Shown one piece after another: positions 18,616 to 28,549 of a stretch of 64,000 nt of DNA. The notes beneath the pieces were generated by a model. The model was not told where the DNA came from. It worked only from the letters and a program-made list of their open reading frames with translations, and ran no database searches. Origin of the DNA: Bacteroidota bacterium (GTDB lineage Bacteria; Bacteroidota; Bacteroidia; Chitinophagales; Chitinophagaceae); NCBI GenBank assembly GCA_023416995.1, contig JAEZGI010000035.1:95789-159788 (forward strand). Direction: 5' to 3'. Position 1 is the stretch's first letter; each line of letters starts with the position of its first letter. The position numbers were made by a program, and so were the translations under genes.

Positions 18616-19707
18616 ATGGCAAACATCAAAAATTTTTCCCCGCGGCAACTCGCGGCTTTTACCGCTGCAATATTATCCATCCCTATTGCAACCGGCATTT
18701 TGCTGCTTACACTCGACTGGCAAATAGGACTTATTTCGCTCTTGGTCATTTTTGCGGGAAGTTATGGCCTGATCCTGTTTATTCTTGAAACCTTCATCTA
18801 CCAGAAAATAAAGCTTATTTATAAGCTCATTCAACAAAAAAAGGCCACACGTAAAGAAGAGACCTATTTCAAATATGTGCTGCCCCGGAAAAGTATCGAC
18901 GAAGTAAGACAGGACGTGGAAGAATGGGCCGCCGACCGCAACCAGGAGATCGAACTACTGCGTAAAAACGCCGCATACAGACGCGACTTTCTGCAGAATC
19001 TTGCACACGAATTCAAAACGCCTGTGTTTGCCATCCAGGGCTACATAGACACTTTGCTCGACGGAGCCATGGAAGAAGAAGCAGTAAGAACAAAGTTCCT
19101 GGAAAATACTGCAAGAAATGCCGAACGCCTGGCAAATCTTGTCAACGACCTCGATGAGATCTCCCAACTTGAAACCGGTGAACAACAATTATATCGAACC
19201 AATTTTATTATCCAGGATCTGATACGCGAAACTTTTGATGCTTTATCGATTAAAACAAATGCAAAGGGTATCAAGACTAAAATCAAAAAGGGCTGCGAAG
19301 CGCCGATCTGGGTATATGCAGATAAAGAAAAGATAAAACAGGTTCTGATCAATCTCATTGAGAACGCGGCCAAGTATGGTAAACAAAATGGCAATATCTG
19401 GGCAAGTATTTACAATACCGATGATAAAAATGTGCTCATTGAAATAAGCGATGACGGAGCTGGTATCGAAGATGAACATCTGCCCCGAATATTTGAACGC
19501 TTCTACCGGACAGACACCGCCAGGAGCCGCGATAAAGGCGGCACCGGACTGGGATTAGCTATCTGCAAACATATTATTGAAGCGCATGGACAACATATAC
19601 ATGTGCGCAGTCGTATTGACATCGGAACGACCATTGGCTTTACCCTGGATAGTAAAAACGAAAACTCCCAAACCACTTCTGCAACCGGCATCAGAGTAAA
19701 CACTTAG
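18616..19707 (+). CDS. Sensor histidine kinase (PhoR-like architecture)
   Basis: A 363-residue membrane kinase. Two helices (about 10-30 and 36-60) have almost no loop between them, so there is no sizeable periplasmic sensor domain. A short linker leads to the HisKA domain with phospho-acceptor H131 (QNLAHEFKTP). The HATPase_c domain has the N box INLIENAAKYG, G1 SDDGAGI and G2 GGTGLGLAI. It is cognate to the regulator just upstream. The lack of an extracytoplasmic sensor suggests that it senses within the membrane or through a partner protein. Confidence 0.94.
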   Translation: MANIKNFSPRQLAAFTAAILSIPIATGILLLTLDWQIGLISLLVIFAGSYGLILFILETFIYQKIKLIYKLIQQKKATRKEETYFKYVLPRKSIDEVRQDVEEWAADRNQEIELLRKNAAYRRDFLQNLAHEFKTPVFAIQGYIDTLLDGAMEEEAVRTKFLENTARNAERLANLVNDLDEISQLETGEQQLYRTNFIIQDLIRETFDALSIKTNAKGIKTKIKKGCEAPIWVYADKEKIKQVLINLIENAAKYGKQNGNIWASIYNTDDKNVLIEISDDGAGIEDEHLPRIFERFYRTDTARSRDKGGTGLGLAICKHIIEAHGQHIHVRSRIDIGTTIGFTLDSKNENSQTTSATGIRVNT

Positions 19708-19916
19708 CCTGCTCGTATAACATCAGCGTTTACACTTAGTCGTTACAAAAAAAACTTTTGACACTTTGAAGTTTCGTGTCATATACAATAAGTTGAATTT
19801 GATGAATGACCATTAAAAGATCTAATATGATTCCCTTAAATTTCTTTTAATTCGTGTTTAAGGAATAATAACAACCTATTAAACGGAGTTATACCGGTTG
19901 TAATAATCCCAACTCA

Positions 19917-21089
19917 ATGAAACTTAATTATAGCCTGATGGCGTGCATCCTTCTGTGCGCTATCCCGGCAAGTCGTATTCAGGCACAGTGTGTAACCGGA
20001 ACAACCGTTAATGTCATTACCCACGATTCAGCAGTGGTAGGTATTGGAAACGCGCCTTATATTTTCACCATCCCTAAGTTCGATCCCTCACTGGGTACTT
20101 TGATGGAAGTAAGAATTCAGTCTGTTGTTTCTTTAGACTATGAGTTCAGTATTGAAAACCGTGATGCCGCAGTTCGTAACGTGAGACATAGTTTGTTACG
20201 TTATGATGATATTTATAGTGAAGCCTTAATCGAGCCGATTTCACATCCCCCGCACACATTTGAGTTTGGCCCATTCCGTCTGGCTGCAGCCGACAATGTA
20301 CCCGGCGCAGGTGCCGATTTTGTAACAAGAGGGCCAGTGGCTGTTTGGGTAAACGATACCCTGGTGAATGAGGTAGTCAGTAATACGGCAGACTTTATGG
20401 GCACTGGCAACGTGGAGTTTGAATACTATACGTCAGCAGGAGCCTCGTTTACAGGAACACCTACCTATAGTGGTTCTATCACTGATAGCATCAGGTTCAA
20501 TGTTTCTTATGTGTACTGCACAACGATGTTTTTGAATTCGAATCACATCAATCTCTCGGCTACTTCAGCAGGTGCCACTTCCGCTTTATTGCGGTGGAGT
20601 ACCACAAATGAATCGCAGGCAAAAAGCTACGAGGTGATGGTGAGTAAAGATGGTATTCATTTTACAACAGCAACCATTATCCCGGCTGCCGGTAACTTTT
20701 CAAATGACAAAGGCAGCTATCAATATCTGTATAATTTCAGTGAACCGGTCGAGAAGTTGTATTTCCGGGTTAAACAATTATCAAAAGATAATAAAACTGG
20801 TTTGTCTCCTATTCGCCCTGTTACCTGGGTCAAACATAAACAAGGTGTGTTGTTTGTGCCAACGCCTGCCGGCGACGGCATCAGTGTTCAACTGCCATTA
20901 TCAACCAATATTCCATGGCAGGTAGATCTGTTTGGCATCAACGGTCAGTTGATTCAGAAAAACAAACTGGCTGGTGCACCGGGAACGGTTATCCATTTTC
21001 AGAAACCATTGGCTAAAGGTATTTATGTGATTCGGGCGACCCGGCCGGGTTCAACCGAAATAATTACCGAAAAGCTGATGATCCGATAA
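19917..21089 (+). CDS. Secreted protein with FN3-like module and probable T9SS sorting domain
   Basis: 390 residues. The signal peptide (about 1-24) ends RIQAQ. Residues about 25-205 form a beta-rich domain I do not recognise. Residues about 210-300 are the fibronectin-like module (ALLRWSTTNESQAKSYEVMV, then LYFRVKQL) seen in other cargo proteins of this window. The C-terminal 75 residues (VDLFGINGQLIQ and KGIYVIRA) fit a type A T9SS sorting domain, although the usual YPNP start is replaced by VPTPAGDG. Export through the Gld/Por system is therefore likely. It stands alone, with a repeat-bearing convergent spacer downstream. Confidence 0.8.
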   Translation: MKLNYSLMACILLCAIPASRIQAQCVTGTTVNVITHDSAVVGIGNAPYIFTIPKFDPSLGTLMEVRIQSVVSLDYEFSIENRDAAVRNVRHSLLRYDDIYSEALIEPISHPPHTFEFGPFRLAAADNVPGAGADFVTRGPVAVWVNDTLVNEVVSNTADFMGTGNVEFEYYTSAGASFTGTPTYSGSITDSIRFNVSYVYCTTMFLNSNHINLSATSAGATSALLRWSTTNESQAKSYEVMVSKDGIHFTTATIIPAAGNFSNDKGSYQYLYNFSEPVEKLYFRVKQLSKDNKTGLSPIRPVTWVKHKQGVLFVPTPAGDGISVQLPLSTNIPWQVDLFGINGQLIQKNKLAGAPGTVIHFQKPLAKGIYVIRATRPGSTEIITEKLMIR

Positions 21090-21112
21090 CTGTCGGTTAA
21101 CCCTGGCATTCT

Positions 21113-21287
21113 CTGACAAGTTTGTGATTGCTGACTAATCGTTTGCTGAAGCATTGGCGAAACAACCGGTGTTTGATAACTAACAGGTAACCTGAGCAAT
21201 GGTATTGGCCGTGTTGATCACCGCAAGGCCCCGGGTTTGATAACTAACAGGTAACCTGAGCAATCACTGACAAATTTGTGATTGCTG
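21113..21287. repeat. Paired direct repeats and hairpin in a convergent spacer
   Basis: An identical 30-bp word occurs at 21171-21200 and 21235-21264 (GTTTGATAACTAACAGGTAA and the next ten bases). A 21-bp word with one difference occurs at 21113-21133 and 21267-21287. The copies are nested outer-inner-inner-outer. The second outer copy forms an 8-bp stem (21260-21267 with 21278-21285). Each 30-mer contains the inverted repeat CAGGT-A-ACCTG. Both flanking genes end here. Confidence 0.85.
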
Positions 21288-21321
21288 GCAGCGGTTTTAT
21301 TGAAAAACTTCTGATTCCCGG

Positions 21322-22605
21322 TTAAACCACCGGGGGTTCATTGCGGTATTTCCGATAAAAGTACCAGATAGCCAGGGCAGTTCCTGCTAACCCGATTACT
21401 GACAAAATCATTACACTGTTACTGAAGAAAACGGTCCATTGTACTGAAAGATTGAAGAAACCTTTGGTAATGATTACGCCGACACTGCCAACATATCCAA
21501 CGGAGTCGGCAAGGTAGATCAGGAAACCAACGTTGGCGGGTATACGAAACGTGGCGATAAGTCTTTCGAACAATACACAATTATAAGGGATGTATCCCAT
21601 GTAAAGTCCCATTCCGACTGCAGTTACCCAGATCACAGGGTTGAGCGCATGATACACAAAAAGCCAGGTTGATACACCTGCCACGATAAAGCCTGCCATT
21701 ACAATAATGAGCGATACCATCAGGGCGCGGATATTACTTTTTATGAGTATCATGCTGCCTATCATCACCAGGATGCCTAGTGTAATGGGCACTTCAGTTT
21801 TTACAAATAGTTCAGGTTGATTTGTGTAACCCAGCTCCTGCCATATGTTGGCAATAAAATTATCTCGGATCTCACGAAAGATCGTTAGAAAAGCATACAA
21901 CAGCACCAGCAATACAATGCCCGGAAAAAACTTCTTAAAAAAGGCCATTCTTTCTTGCCCGGTCATAGGGATACGAAGGGTCCTGACAGCTACATCTTCG
22001 GGTAAGGGCGGCGGGATCTTTTCCATCAGGTAAACAAAAAACACCAGGAAGGGCAAAAAGATGGCGCCCGCTACAAAAGGCATCCAGTGTTCCGTTATAC
22101 CCGCTGAAACCACCAGGTAGTTCCCGATCGATTTAACAACGCCGGATGAAAATATAAAACTCACCGCCAGGGCGGCCCCTATAAAGTCAGTGGCCCTGCG
22201 ACCCTCGATGTAAGAAAACACTACCCCCCAAAGCAATCCGAGCGGGAACCCGTTCATGAATAAAAACAGGATATTGTAAGGACGGGGTATAACGGCAAAA
22301 AACAGCCATGCGAGCCAGGATATCCCTGTGAGCATAAAAATTACTTTCCAGCGGCCGAAACGTTTCATTCCGCCGATAAAGGCAATTCCATAAAACTTGC
22401 TTGAAAGATAACCGAGGGCCTGGATGATGACCAATAATTCCTTGTAGCCGATACCCCCTATCGACATACCTTCAAAAGTGGCGACCGAGTAGGTTTTACG
22501 GAAACCAAAAATAGTGGCGTAAGTAAGAAAACAGACAATTGCCGCATACAGCGCTACAAGCCATTGCTTGCCGGAAATCCCGGTATTGGTATTGCTGCTG
22601 GGCAA
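21322..22605 (-). CDS. MFS-like integral membrane protein (DUF5690-like)
   Basis: A 427-residue membrane protein with about 12 hydrophobic helices and an MFS-like layout, resembling the Bacteroidota DUF5690 group (identified from memory of the family; not searched). Conserved-looking features include FGFRKTYSVATFEG in helix 1 and GRRATDFIGAALA after helix 5. The only suitable start is a TTG at 22605-22603: a stop codon lies four codons upstream and the next in-frame ATG falls after the first helix. It is 35 bp downstream of the degenerate HD-domain gene on the same strand, so the two are probably cotranscribed. The substrate is unknown. Confidence 0.8.
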   Translation of the reverse strand: MPSSNTNTGISGKQWLVALYAAIVCFLTYATIFGFRKTYSVATFEGMSIGGIGYKELLVIIQALGYLSSKFYGIAFIGGMKRFGRWKVIFMLTGISWLAWLFFAVIPRPYNILFLFMNGFPLGLLWGVVFSYIEGRRATDFIGAALAVSFIFSSGVVKSIGNYLVVSAGITEHWMPFVAGAIFLPFLVFFVYLMEKIPPPLPEDVAVRTLRIPMTGQERMAFFKKFFPGIVLLVLLYAFLTIFREIRDNFIANIWQELGYTNQPELFVKTEVPITLGILVMIGSMILIKSNIRALMVSLIIVMAGFIVAGVSTWLFVYHALNPVIWVTAVGMGLYMGYIPYNCVLFERLIATFRIPANVGFLIYLADSVGYVGSVGVIITKGFFNLSVQWTVFFSNSVMILSVIGLAGTALAIWYFYRKYRNEPPVV

Positions 22606-22640
22606 TAGAACACATTATTTAATGACCTTAATGTAAAAGG

Positions 22641-23207
22641 CTAGAAACTTCCTTTCACCAGGTGCCTGATAATTGTATTGCGGATATTTTCTACATCCGG
22701 GGGCGACAAATGTTGGCTACCAACCTGTTGGTCAAGCTTCCTGACCGATATAATCGTATCAAACAAAGGGTATTCTTCAAATGCAGCAGCCTCTTCAGGA
22801 TACATTTTCCCACCTTGCTTTTCCAGTAAAGCCCGGCTGCTTTCAGAAAGACTATTATAATAGGATTCGTCTTTATACGCCAGGTATCGTTTAGATTCTA
22901 CCGTTGATTCAACGAGACGAACGATTTTTTTTGAAAATCCTTTTTCTTTCAGGAAGTCAGCGCCGGCTTCTGCATAATCTTCTTCTGAATCTCCGCTCCC
23001 GTTTGCTGCAACAGCCACCTGTCCGATGTCCTGCAGAAGTGCGGCCAGTACCACATCTTCATCATACCCCAGATTTTCGGCGGTTTGAGCGAGCTGCATC
23101 AGGTACTCAAACTGTGAAACACCAGTGCCATCAGGTGACGCAGCACCATGGTTCTGGTATAAATCAATAATCTCGTTTGCAATTACCCTTGCCTTACCTG
23201 AAACCAT
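22641..23207 (-). CDS. Degenerate HD-domain protein resembling PhnZ-type oxygenases
   Basis: 188 residues with the framework of the phosphonate-degradation HD-domain oxygenase family: QFEYLMQLAQTAENLG, AALLQDIGQ, YAEAGADFL, SKRYL and VRKLDQQ. In active members the first four of these blocks supply metal-binding His (HDxxH in the second). Here the equivalents are Y35, Q59/Q63, Y78 and T102; only D60, K106 and the late Asp remain. The site should not bind a di-iron centre, so this is a probable pseudoenzyme or a protein with another role. It is followed by a DUF5690-like permease in the same direction, which suggests a shared function. The alignment is by eye. Confidence 0.75.
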   Translation of the reverse strand: MVSGKARVIANEIIDLYQNHGAASPDGTGVSQFEYLMQLAQTAENLGYDEDVVLAALLQDIGQVAVAANGSGDSEEDYAEAGADFLKEKGFSKKIVRLVESTVESKRYLAYKDESYYNSLSESSRALLEKQGGKMYPEEAAAFEEYPLFDTIISVRKLDQQVGSQHLSPPDVENIRNTIIRHLVKGSF

Positions 23208-23431
23208 AAATATATTGTTGTGTTTAAATTACTTTATATAGAAGGGCGGCAAAATACAGTAAAATACCCACCCATCACAACATAAAAACAAAAAAAAGCA
23301 GGGCATCACCGGGAATATTTGCCCCATCTGCCACGCTATTATATATACCTAAAATATTAAACCACGCCCCTCATTGCCTGTTAAGAAATTATTACCAATC
23401 CAGGCATATTTTTACTATAGCCTATAAAGTC

Positions 23432-23439
23432 TATTTTTG
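23432..23439 (+). promoter_or_regulatory. Putative -7 promoter element of the phosphate transport pair
   Basis: TATTTTTG matches TAnnTTTG. A T-rich TTTTTA near 23409-23414 lies at about the right distance for a weak -33. The start codon is 17 bases downstream. Confidence 0.45.
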
Positions 23440-23456
23440 CCCAAATTTTTTACTGT

Positions 23457-24104
23457 ATGGGTTTCAATTCGTTCATGAAGATTTTCATGCCAAAGGATCA
23501 GATCTTCTATTCTTTGTTCGAACAGGTTGCCGAGACTGTCGCCAAAATGGGACAGGTGATGAAGCTTGTGGTGACTGAACCGGATTATGATAAAAGAGCC
23601 GCCCTGATCTCCCAAATAGAGGACCTTGAACACGTAAACGACGATCTGACCCATAAAATCTTTACTGAACTCGGCCGTAATTTCATTACACCGTTCGACC
23701 GGGAAGATATCCACTACCTTGCTTCCGCCCTGGATGATATCTGCGATTATATATTTGCCTCAGCAAAAAAAATCAACTTCTACAAAGTGAACCCAAATGA
23801 TCAGGGCATCCAGAAAATGGCTGACCTGATTGAACAGGGTTGTGAAGAAATCAAAAATGCGGTGATAGAGCTGAGAAACATGAAGAACATGCGCCAGATC
23901 ACTGATGCGCTTGTGAAGGTTAACAGCATCGAAAACCAGGCAGATGATATTTTTGATATGAGTATCGAATTGTTATTTGAAACTGAACCGGACGCTAAGG
24001 AAGTGATCAAGAAAAGAGAAATTTACCAGGTCATGGAAATCGTTACCGACAAGTGTGAAGATGCCGGTAATGTGATCGAATCAATCATCATCAAGTACGC
24101 ATAA
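23457..24104 (+). CDS. DUF47-family PhoU-like phosphate transport regulator
   Basis: A 215-residue all-helical protein of the DUF47/PhoU-like type (MKIFMPKDQIFYSLFEQVAE at the start). Proteins of this family usually sit beside PiT transporters and are thought to tune their activity. E/D-rich metal-binding signatures like those of PhoU occur as EDLEHVND and EDAGNVIE. The PiT gene begins 45 bp downstream, so cotranscription is likely. Confidence 0.92.
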   Translation: MGFNSFMKIFMPKDQIFYSLFEQVAETVAKMGQVMKLVVTEPDYDKRAALISQIEDLEHVNDDLTHKIFTELGRNFITPFDREDIHYLASALDDICDYIFASAKKINFYKVNPNDQGIQKMADLIEQGCEEIKNAVIELRNMKNMRQITDALVKVNSIENQADDIFDMSIELLFETEPDAKEVIKKREIYQVMEIVTDKCEDAGNVIESIIIKYA

Positions 24105-24149
24105 GCTTCGGATTAATATTTGTTACAGGCACCTGTTTAACTCTGCACT

Positions 24150-25163
24150 ATGACTTTCCTGGTTATCATCATCATAATGGCCTTGGTTTTTGACTACATA
24201 AATGGTTTCCATGATGCGGCCAATTCAATCGCCACCATTGTTTCCACGAAAGTTCTAACGCCTTTCCAGGCAGTTCTCTGGGCAGCAGTTTTTAATTTCG
24301 CTGCTTTTTTTATTGCTAAATACTGGATCGGAGAATTCAAGATTGGTAATTCATTTGCCAAGTCGATCAATGAACACTTTATCACATTACGCGTGATCTT
24401 CTCGGCCCTGGCGGCAGCCATTACCTGGAACCTGCTTACCTGGTGGTTCGGGATCCCATCCTCATCTTCACATACTTTGCTGGGCGGTTTTATGGGTGCG
24501 GCACTTGCACATGTGGGCCACTGGCAGGAAGGTGGATATTCGGTAATCAATTACAGTGTGGTGTTGCCCATCTTCCTTTTCATCTTTGGCGCACCGTTGA
24601 TAGGGGGTCTCATATCTCTTATTATCACGATTATTATCGTCAACATTTGTAAAAGAGCGAATCCATATCGGGCGGATAGTTGGTTCCGCCGACTGCAACT
24701 GGTTTCTTCCGCATTGTTCAGCATTGGTCACGGAAGCAATGACGCGCAAAAAGTACTTGGGCTTATTGCTGCTGCTATGGTTGCTAACGGCAACCTCGAT
24801 GATATACGTAATGTACCTGACTGGGTGCCACTGGCATGTTTTACAGCCATTGCTTTGGGTACCATGAGCGGAGGATGGAAGATTGTAAAAACAATGGGTA
24901 CCCGGATCACCAAGGTCACACCCCTGGAAGGCGTTGCAGCAGAAACTGCCGGAGCTTTCACCCTGTTTCTCACTGAGCACCTCGCTATCCCGGTAAGTAC
25001 AACACATACTATCACCGGTGCCATCATGGGCGTTGGAGCGACAAAAAGATTGTCAGCAGTAAGATGGGGTGTAACCATCAATTTGCTCTGGGCATGGATA
25101 CTTACCATACCGGTGAGCGCATTGCTTGCCGCGCTGGTGTATTACATCGTACGTCTATTCTAA
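24150..25163 (+). CDS. PiT-family inorganic phosphate transporter
   Basis: A 337-residue inner-membrane permease with about 9-10 helices. It has the duplicated PiT signature: NGFHDAANSIATIVSTKVL near the N-terminus and GHGSNDAQKVLGL in the second half, plus PSSSSHTLLGG and PVSTTHTITGA in the re-entrant regions. It carries out low-affinity, cation-coupled phosphate uptake. It is partnered with the DUF47 gene just upstream. No pst operon is present in this window. Confidence 0.95.
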   Translation: MTFLVIIIIMALVFDYINGFHDAANSIATIVSTKVLTPFQAVLWAAVFNFAAFFIAKYWIGEFKIGNSFAKSINEHFITLRVIFSALAAAITWNLLTWWFGIPSSSSHTLLGGFMGAALAHVGHWQEGGYSVINYSVVLPIFLFIFGAPLIGGLISLIITIIIVNICKRANPYRADSWFRRLQLVSSALFSIGHGSNDAQKVLGLIAAAMVANGNLDDIRNVPDWVPLACFTAIALGTMSGGWKIVKTMGTRITKVTPLEGVAAETAGAFTLFLTEHLAIPVSTTHTITGAIMGVGATKRLSAVRWGVTINLLWAWILTIPVSALLAALVYYIVRLF

Positions 25164-25269
25164 CCTATTCATACACAACCAGGTTCAACGGCTTATTTGT
25201 CGCATCACGGCATTAACAGAAATACTTTTCCGATATATTTTGTTTATTTGCCGTAACTAAATAATTATA

Positions 25270-26130
<861 letters not shown>

Positions 26131-26139
26131 GCATTTAAA

Positions 26140-27204
26140 ATGATGAACATGAAAAAAATTCTGGTTACAGGCGGGTGTGGCTATATAGGGTCACATACAA
26201 TTGTAGATCTTATAGAAAACGGTTTCGATGTTATTTCTGTAGATAATAATTCCAGGTCATCTGCGAGGATGTACGAAGGAATAGAAAAAATTACCGGTAA
26301 AAAGATCCGCAAATACAAGGTGGATTTATGCAATTTTGATGACACATTCGCCATCTTCCAGGAGAACGATGATATTGCAGGCATCATTCATTTTGCAGCA
26401 TACAAAGCGGTTGGAGAATCGGTTGAACAACCACTCATGTATTTTGAAAACAATCTTGTTTCATTGATCAACCTGTTGAAATGTGTACAGGAATTTAATA
26501 TTCCAAACTTTGTATTTTCTTCTTCCTGCACCGTTTACGGCAATCCCGATGTTATCCCGGTGACCGAATCAACACCGCCCAAGCCTGCTGAATCTCCTTA
26601 TGGATATACAAAACAAATGGGCGAGCAGATCATCAATGAATTTTCAAAAGCCAACCAGGCAAAATGCATATTACTGCGGTATTTCAATCCGGTAGGTTCA
26701 CATCCAAGCACCCTTATCGGTGAATTGCCTATTGGCAAACCGGCTAACCTGGTTCCGGCGATCACGCAAACTGCCATCGGCAAATTACCCCAGATGATGG
26801 TTTACGGAGATGATTACCCTACCCGCGATGGTTCATGCATCCGCGACTATATTCATGTTTGCGATATTGCACATGCGCATACGCTTGCAGTTCAGTTTCT
26901 GCTTGAACAACGTAATACAAAAAGATGCGAGGTCTTTAACCTCGGTTCCGGCAATGGCGTCACAGTTCTTGAGGCCATCAAAGCATTTGAAAAAGTATCC
27001 GGTGTCAAGTTGAACTATGTTATCGGACCAAGAAGACCAGGCGATGTGATCGCTATCTATGCCAATAACGATTTCGCCCGCACGCAGTTAAATTGGGAAA
27101 CCAAATATTCCCTTGATGAAATGATGGCAACCGCCTGGAAATGGGAGCAGCGATTAAAGGTGGATGAGAAATTTTACCAAAGCAAACAATTTGATTTGAA
27201 CTAG
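26140..27204 (+). CDS. galE: UDP-glucose 4-epimerase
   Basis: A 354-residue extended short-chain dehydrogenase interconverting UDP-glucose and UDP-galactose. The NAD-binding motif is GGCGYIGSH (residues 11-19). The catalytic pair is Y154/K158 in SPYGYTK, with an upstream SSSCTVYG. Three ATG codons lie within 12 bases (26140, 26143, 26149); the third would give the common MKKILVTGG start. It is only 9 bp after rfbA and converges on the MFS gene with a 9-bp gap. Confidence 0.95.
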   Translation: MMNMKKILVTGGCGYIGSHTIVDLIENGFDVISVDNNSRSSARMYEGIEKITGKKIRKYKVDLCNFDDTFAIFQENDDIAGIIHFAAYKAVGESVEQPLMYFENNLVSLINLLKCVQEFNIPNFVFSSSCTVYGNPDVIPVTESTPPKPAESPYGYTKQMGEQIINEFSKANQAKCILLRYFNPVGSHPSTLIGELPIGKPANLVPAITQTAIGKLPQMMVYGDDYPTRDGSCIRDYIHVCDIAHAHTLAVQFLLEQRNTKRCEVFNLGSGNGVTVLEAIKAFEKVSGVKLNYVIGPRRPGDVIAIYANNDFARTQLNWETKYSLDEMMATAWKWEQRLKVDEKFYQSKQFDLN

Positions 27205-27213
27205 GGTGGTTGT

Positions 27214-28398
27214 TTACGCTGTCACGGTGGTGTTTTTTGTACGAAGACTATAAGTTAAGGCAACGATCACAAGCAGGAAACCACAAACTCCCAATGCGAT
27301 AGGGAGAGAAGATCTGTGCGCAATATAACCAAGCGCTGCCGGCCCTGCCAACTGGCCGGCATACCCCATAGTAGTGATGGCAGGTATAGCAATTGCGGGT
27401 GGAACTCCAGGTAATCGTCCCGCCTCACTGAAAAACACAGGAACGATGTTGGCAGCACCAGAACCTAACATCAGGAACCCAAGTATGGCAGTGATTGTCC
27501 ATGGGGTCAGCACAGCCAGCAATAACCCTGCGGCACCAACTATCGACCCGGCAATAACCACCACCCTGCTGTTGAACCCTGCAATGATACGGTCACCCAT
27601 CAATCGCATCGCTGCCATGGCAATCGAAAACGCCGCGTACCCTGTTCCCGCAAAGGCCTCAGGTACCGCCCGGTTTTCACGTAAAAAAATTGCACTCCAG
27701 TCTAACATCGCCCCTTCAGCAAGGAAGGCAATAAAACACATGGTACCTAAAAATATTACACCTGCTGTCAGCCAATTGCCGGGACCGTGATTGGCTTTTT
27801 CGGAATGCGCAACAAAACCATTGATGTTTTTCTCGGCCGATGCCGTAAGCAGGCTGTGATAACTGTTACTCACAATAATAATCATCAGCACCGCTATGCT
27901 TACCGCCGCCCATACCGGGTGAAGACCGGCACTGATCAACACCCCCAGCCCAAGCGCCCCGACAAGACCTCCCACACTGAACAAACCATGTAGTGATGAC
28001 ATGATGGTGTTCCCTTTTAAGTTCTGAACCTGTACACCGTGTGCATTCATCGCTACATCAACTGTACCCAGGGCGGCGCCAAAAACAAACAGCATGATAC
28101 CGAGTGTCAAAGAGCCGGGTGTAAGTAATAATAAAGGCAGCGAAACTGCGAGGATTATACTGCCAATGAGGATGACGATGCGGCTGCCAAACCGGTGACT
28201 GAGCCAGCCGCTAACAGGCATCATGGTAATTGCGCCGCCACCCAGGAACAACAAAAGCAGCCCCAGGCTGGCGTCATTTAACTGCAGCCGTTCTTTGGCG
28301 TACGGCACCATCGGGGCCCAGCTCGACATACCAAGACCACAAATCAGGAATATAGACTTGACTGCCCTGACCGGCTTATTTACATCAGGTTTGCTCAC
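27214..28398 (-). CDS. Major facilitator superfamily transporter
   Basis: A 394-residue permease with 12 hydrophobic helices. The loop between helices 2 and 3 is GWLSHRFGSRIVILIG, a clear MFS motif A. It resembles the sugar/fucose-permease-like branch (FucP/YbjJ type), but the substrate is not assignable. Translation probably starts at a GTG (28398): no in-frame ATG precedes the first helix. Its 3' end lies 9 bp from galE, so the two transcripts must overlap or end within each other. Confidence 0.88.
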   Translation of the reverse strand: MSKPDVNKPVRAVKSIFLICGLGMSSWAPMVPYAKERLQLNDASLGLLLLFLGGGAITMMPVSGWLSHRFGSRIVILIGSIILAVSLPLLLLTPGSLTLGIMLFVFGAALGTVDVAMNAHGVQVQNLKGNTIMSSLHGLFSVGGLVGALGLGVLISAGLHPVWAAVSIAVLMIIIVSNSYHSLLTASAEKNINGFVAHSEKANHGPGNWLTAGVIFLGTMCFIAFLAEGAMLDWSAIFLRENRAVPEAFAGTGYAAFSIAMAAMRLMGDRIIAGFNSRVVVIAGSIVGAAGLLLAVLTPWTITAILGFLMLGSGAANIVPVFFSEAGRLPGVPPAIAIPAITTMGYAGQLAGPAALGYIAHRSSLPIALGVCGFLLVIVALTYSLRTKNTTVTA

Positions 28399-28549
28399 AG
28401 GCGCATTTTTGTTTGTATAATAATCGAATTTCAGTTAATTCGCGTTCCCAAAATGGCCCCGGAGAAAATTATCATCTCTAAAAATTTGATGTTTCCGGTT
28501 CCTTTAACTGCTTATTCGCTAATTTGCAACCTCATAAATAAATAATTTC

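Noticed and set aside
23208..23456. Possible RNA gene or riboswitch upstream of the phosphate transport pair
   Set aside because: AT-rich sequence with only a promoter-like element; no paired stems of note.
17924..25163. Assigning the two-component pair as the phosphate regulators PhoB/PhoR because a phosphate transporter is nearby
   Set aside because: The loci are 5 kb apart with unrelated genes between, and no Pho-box-like repeats were recognised. The names phoB and phoR were therefore not used.
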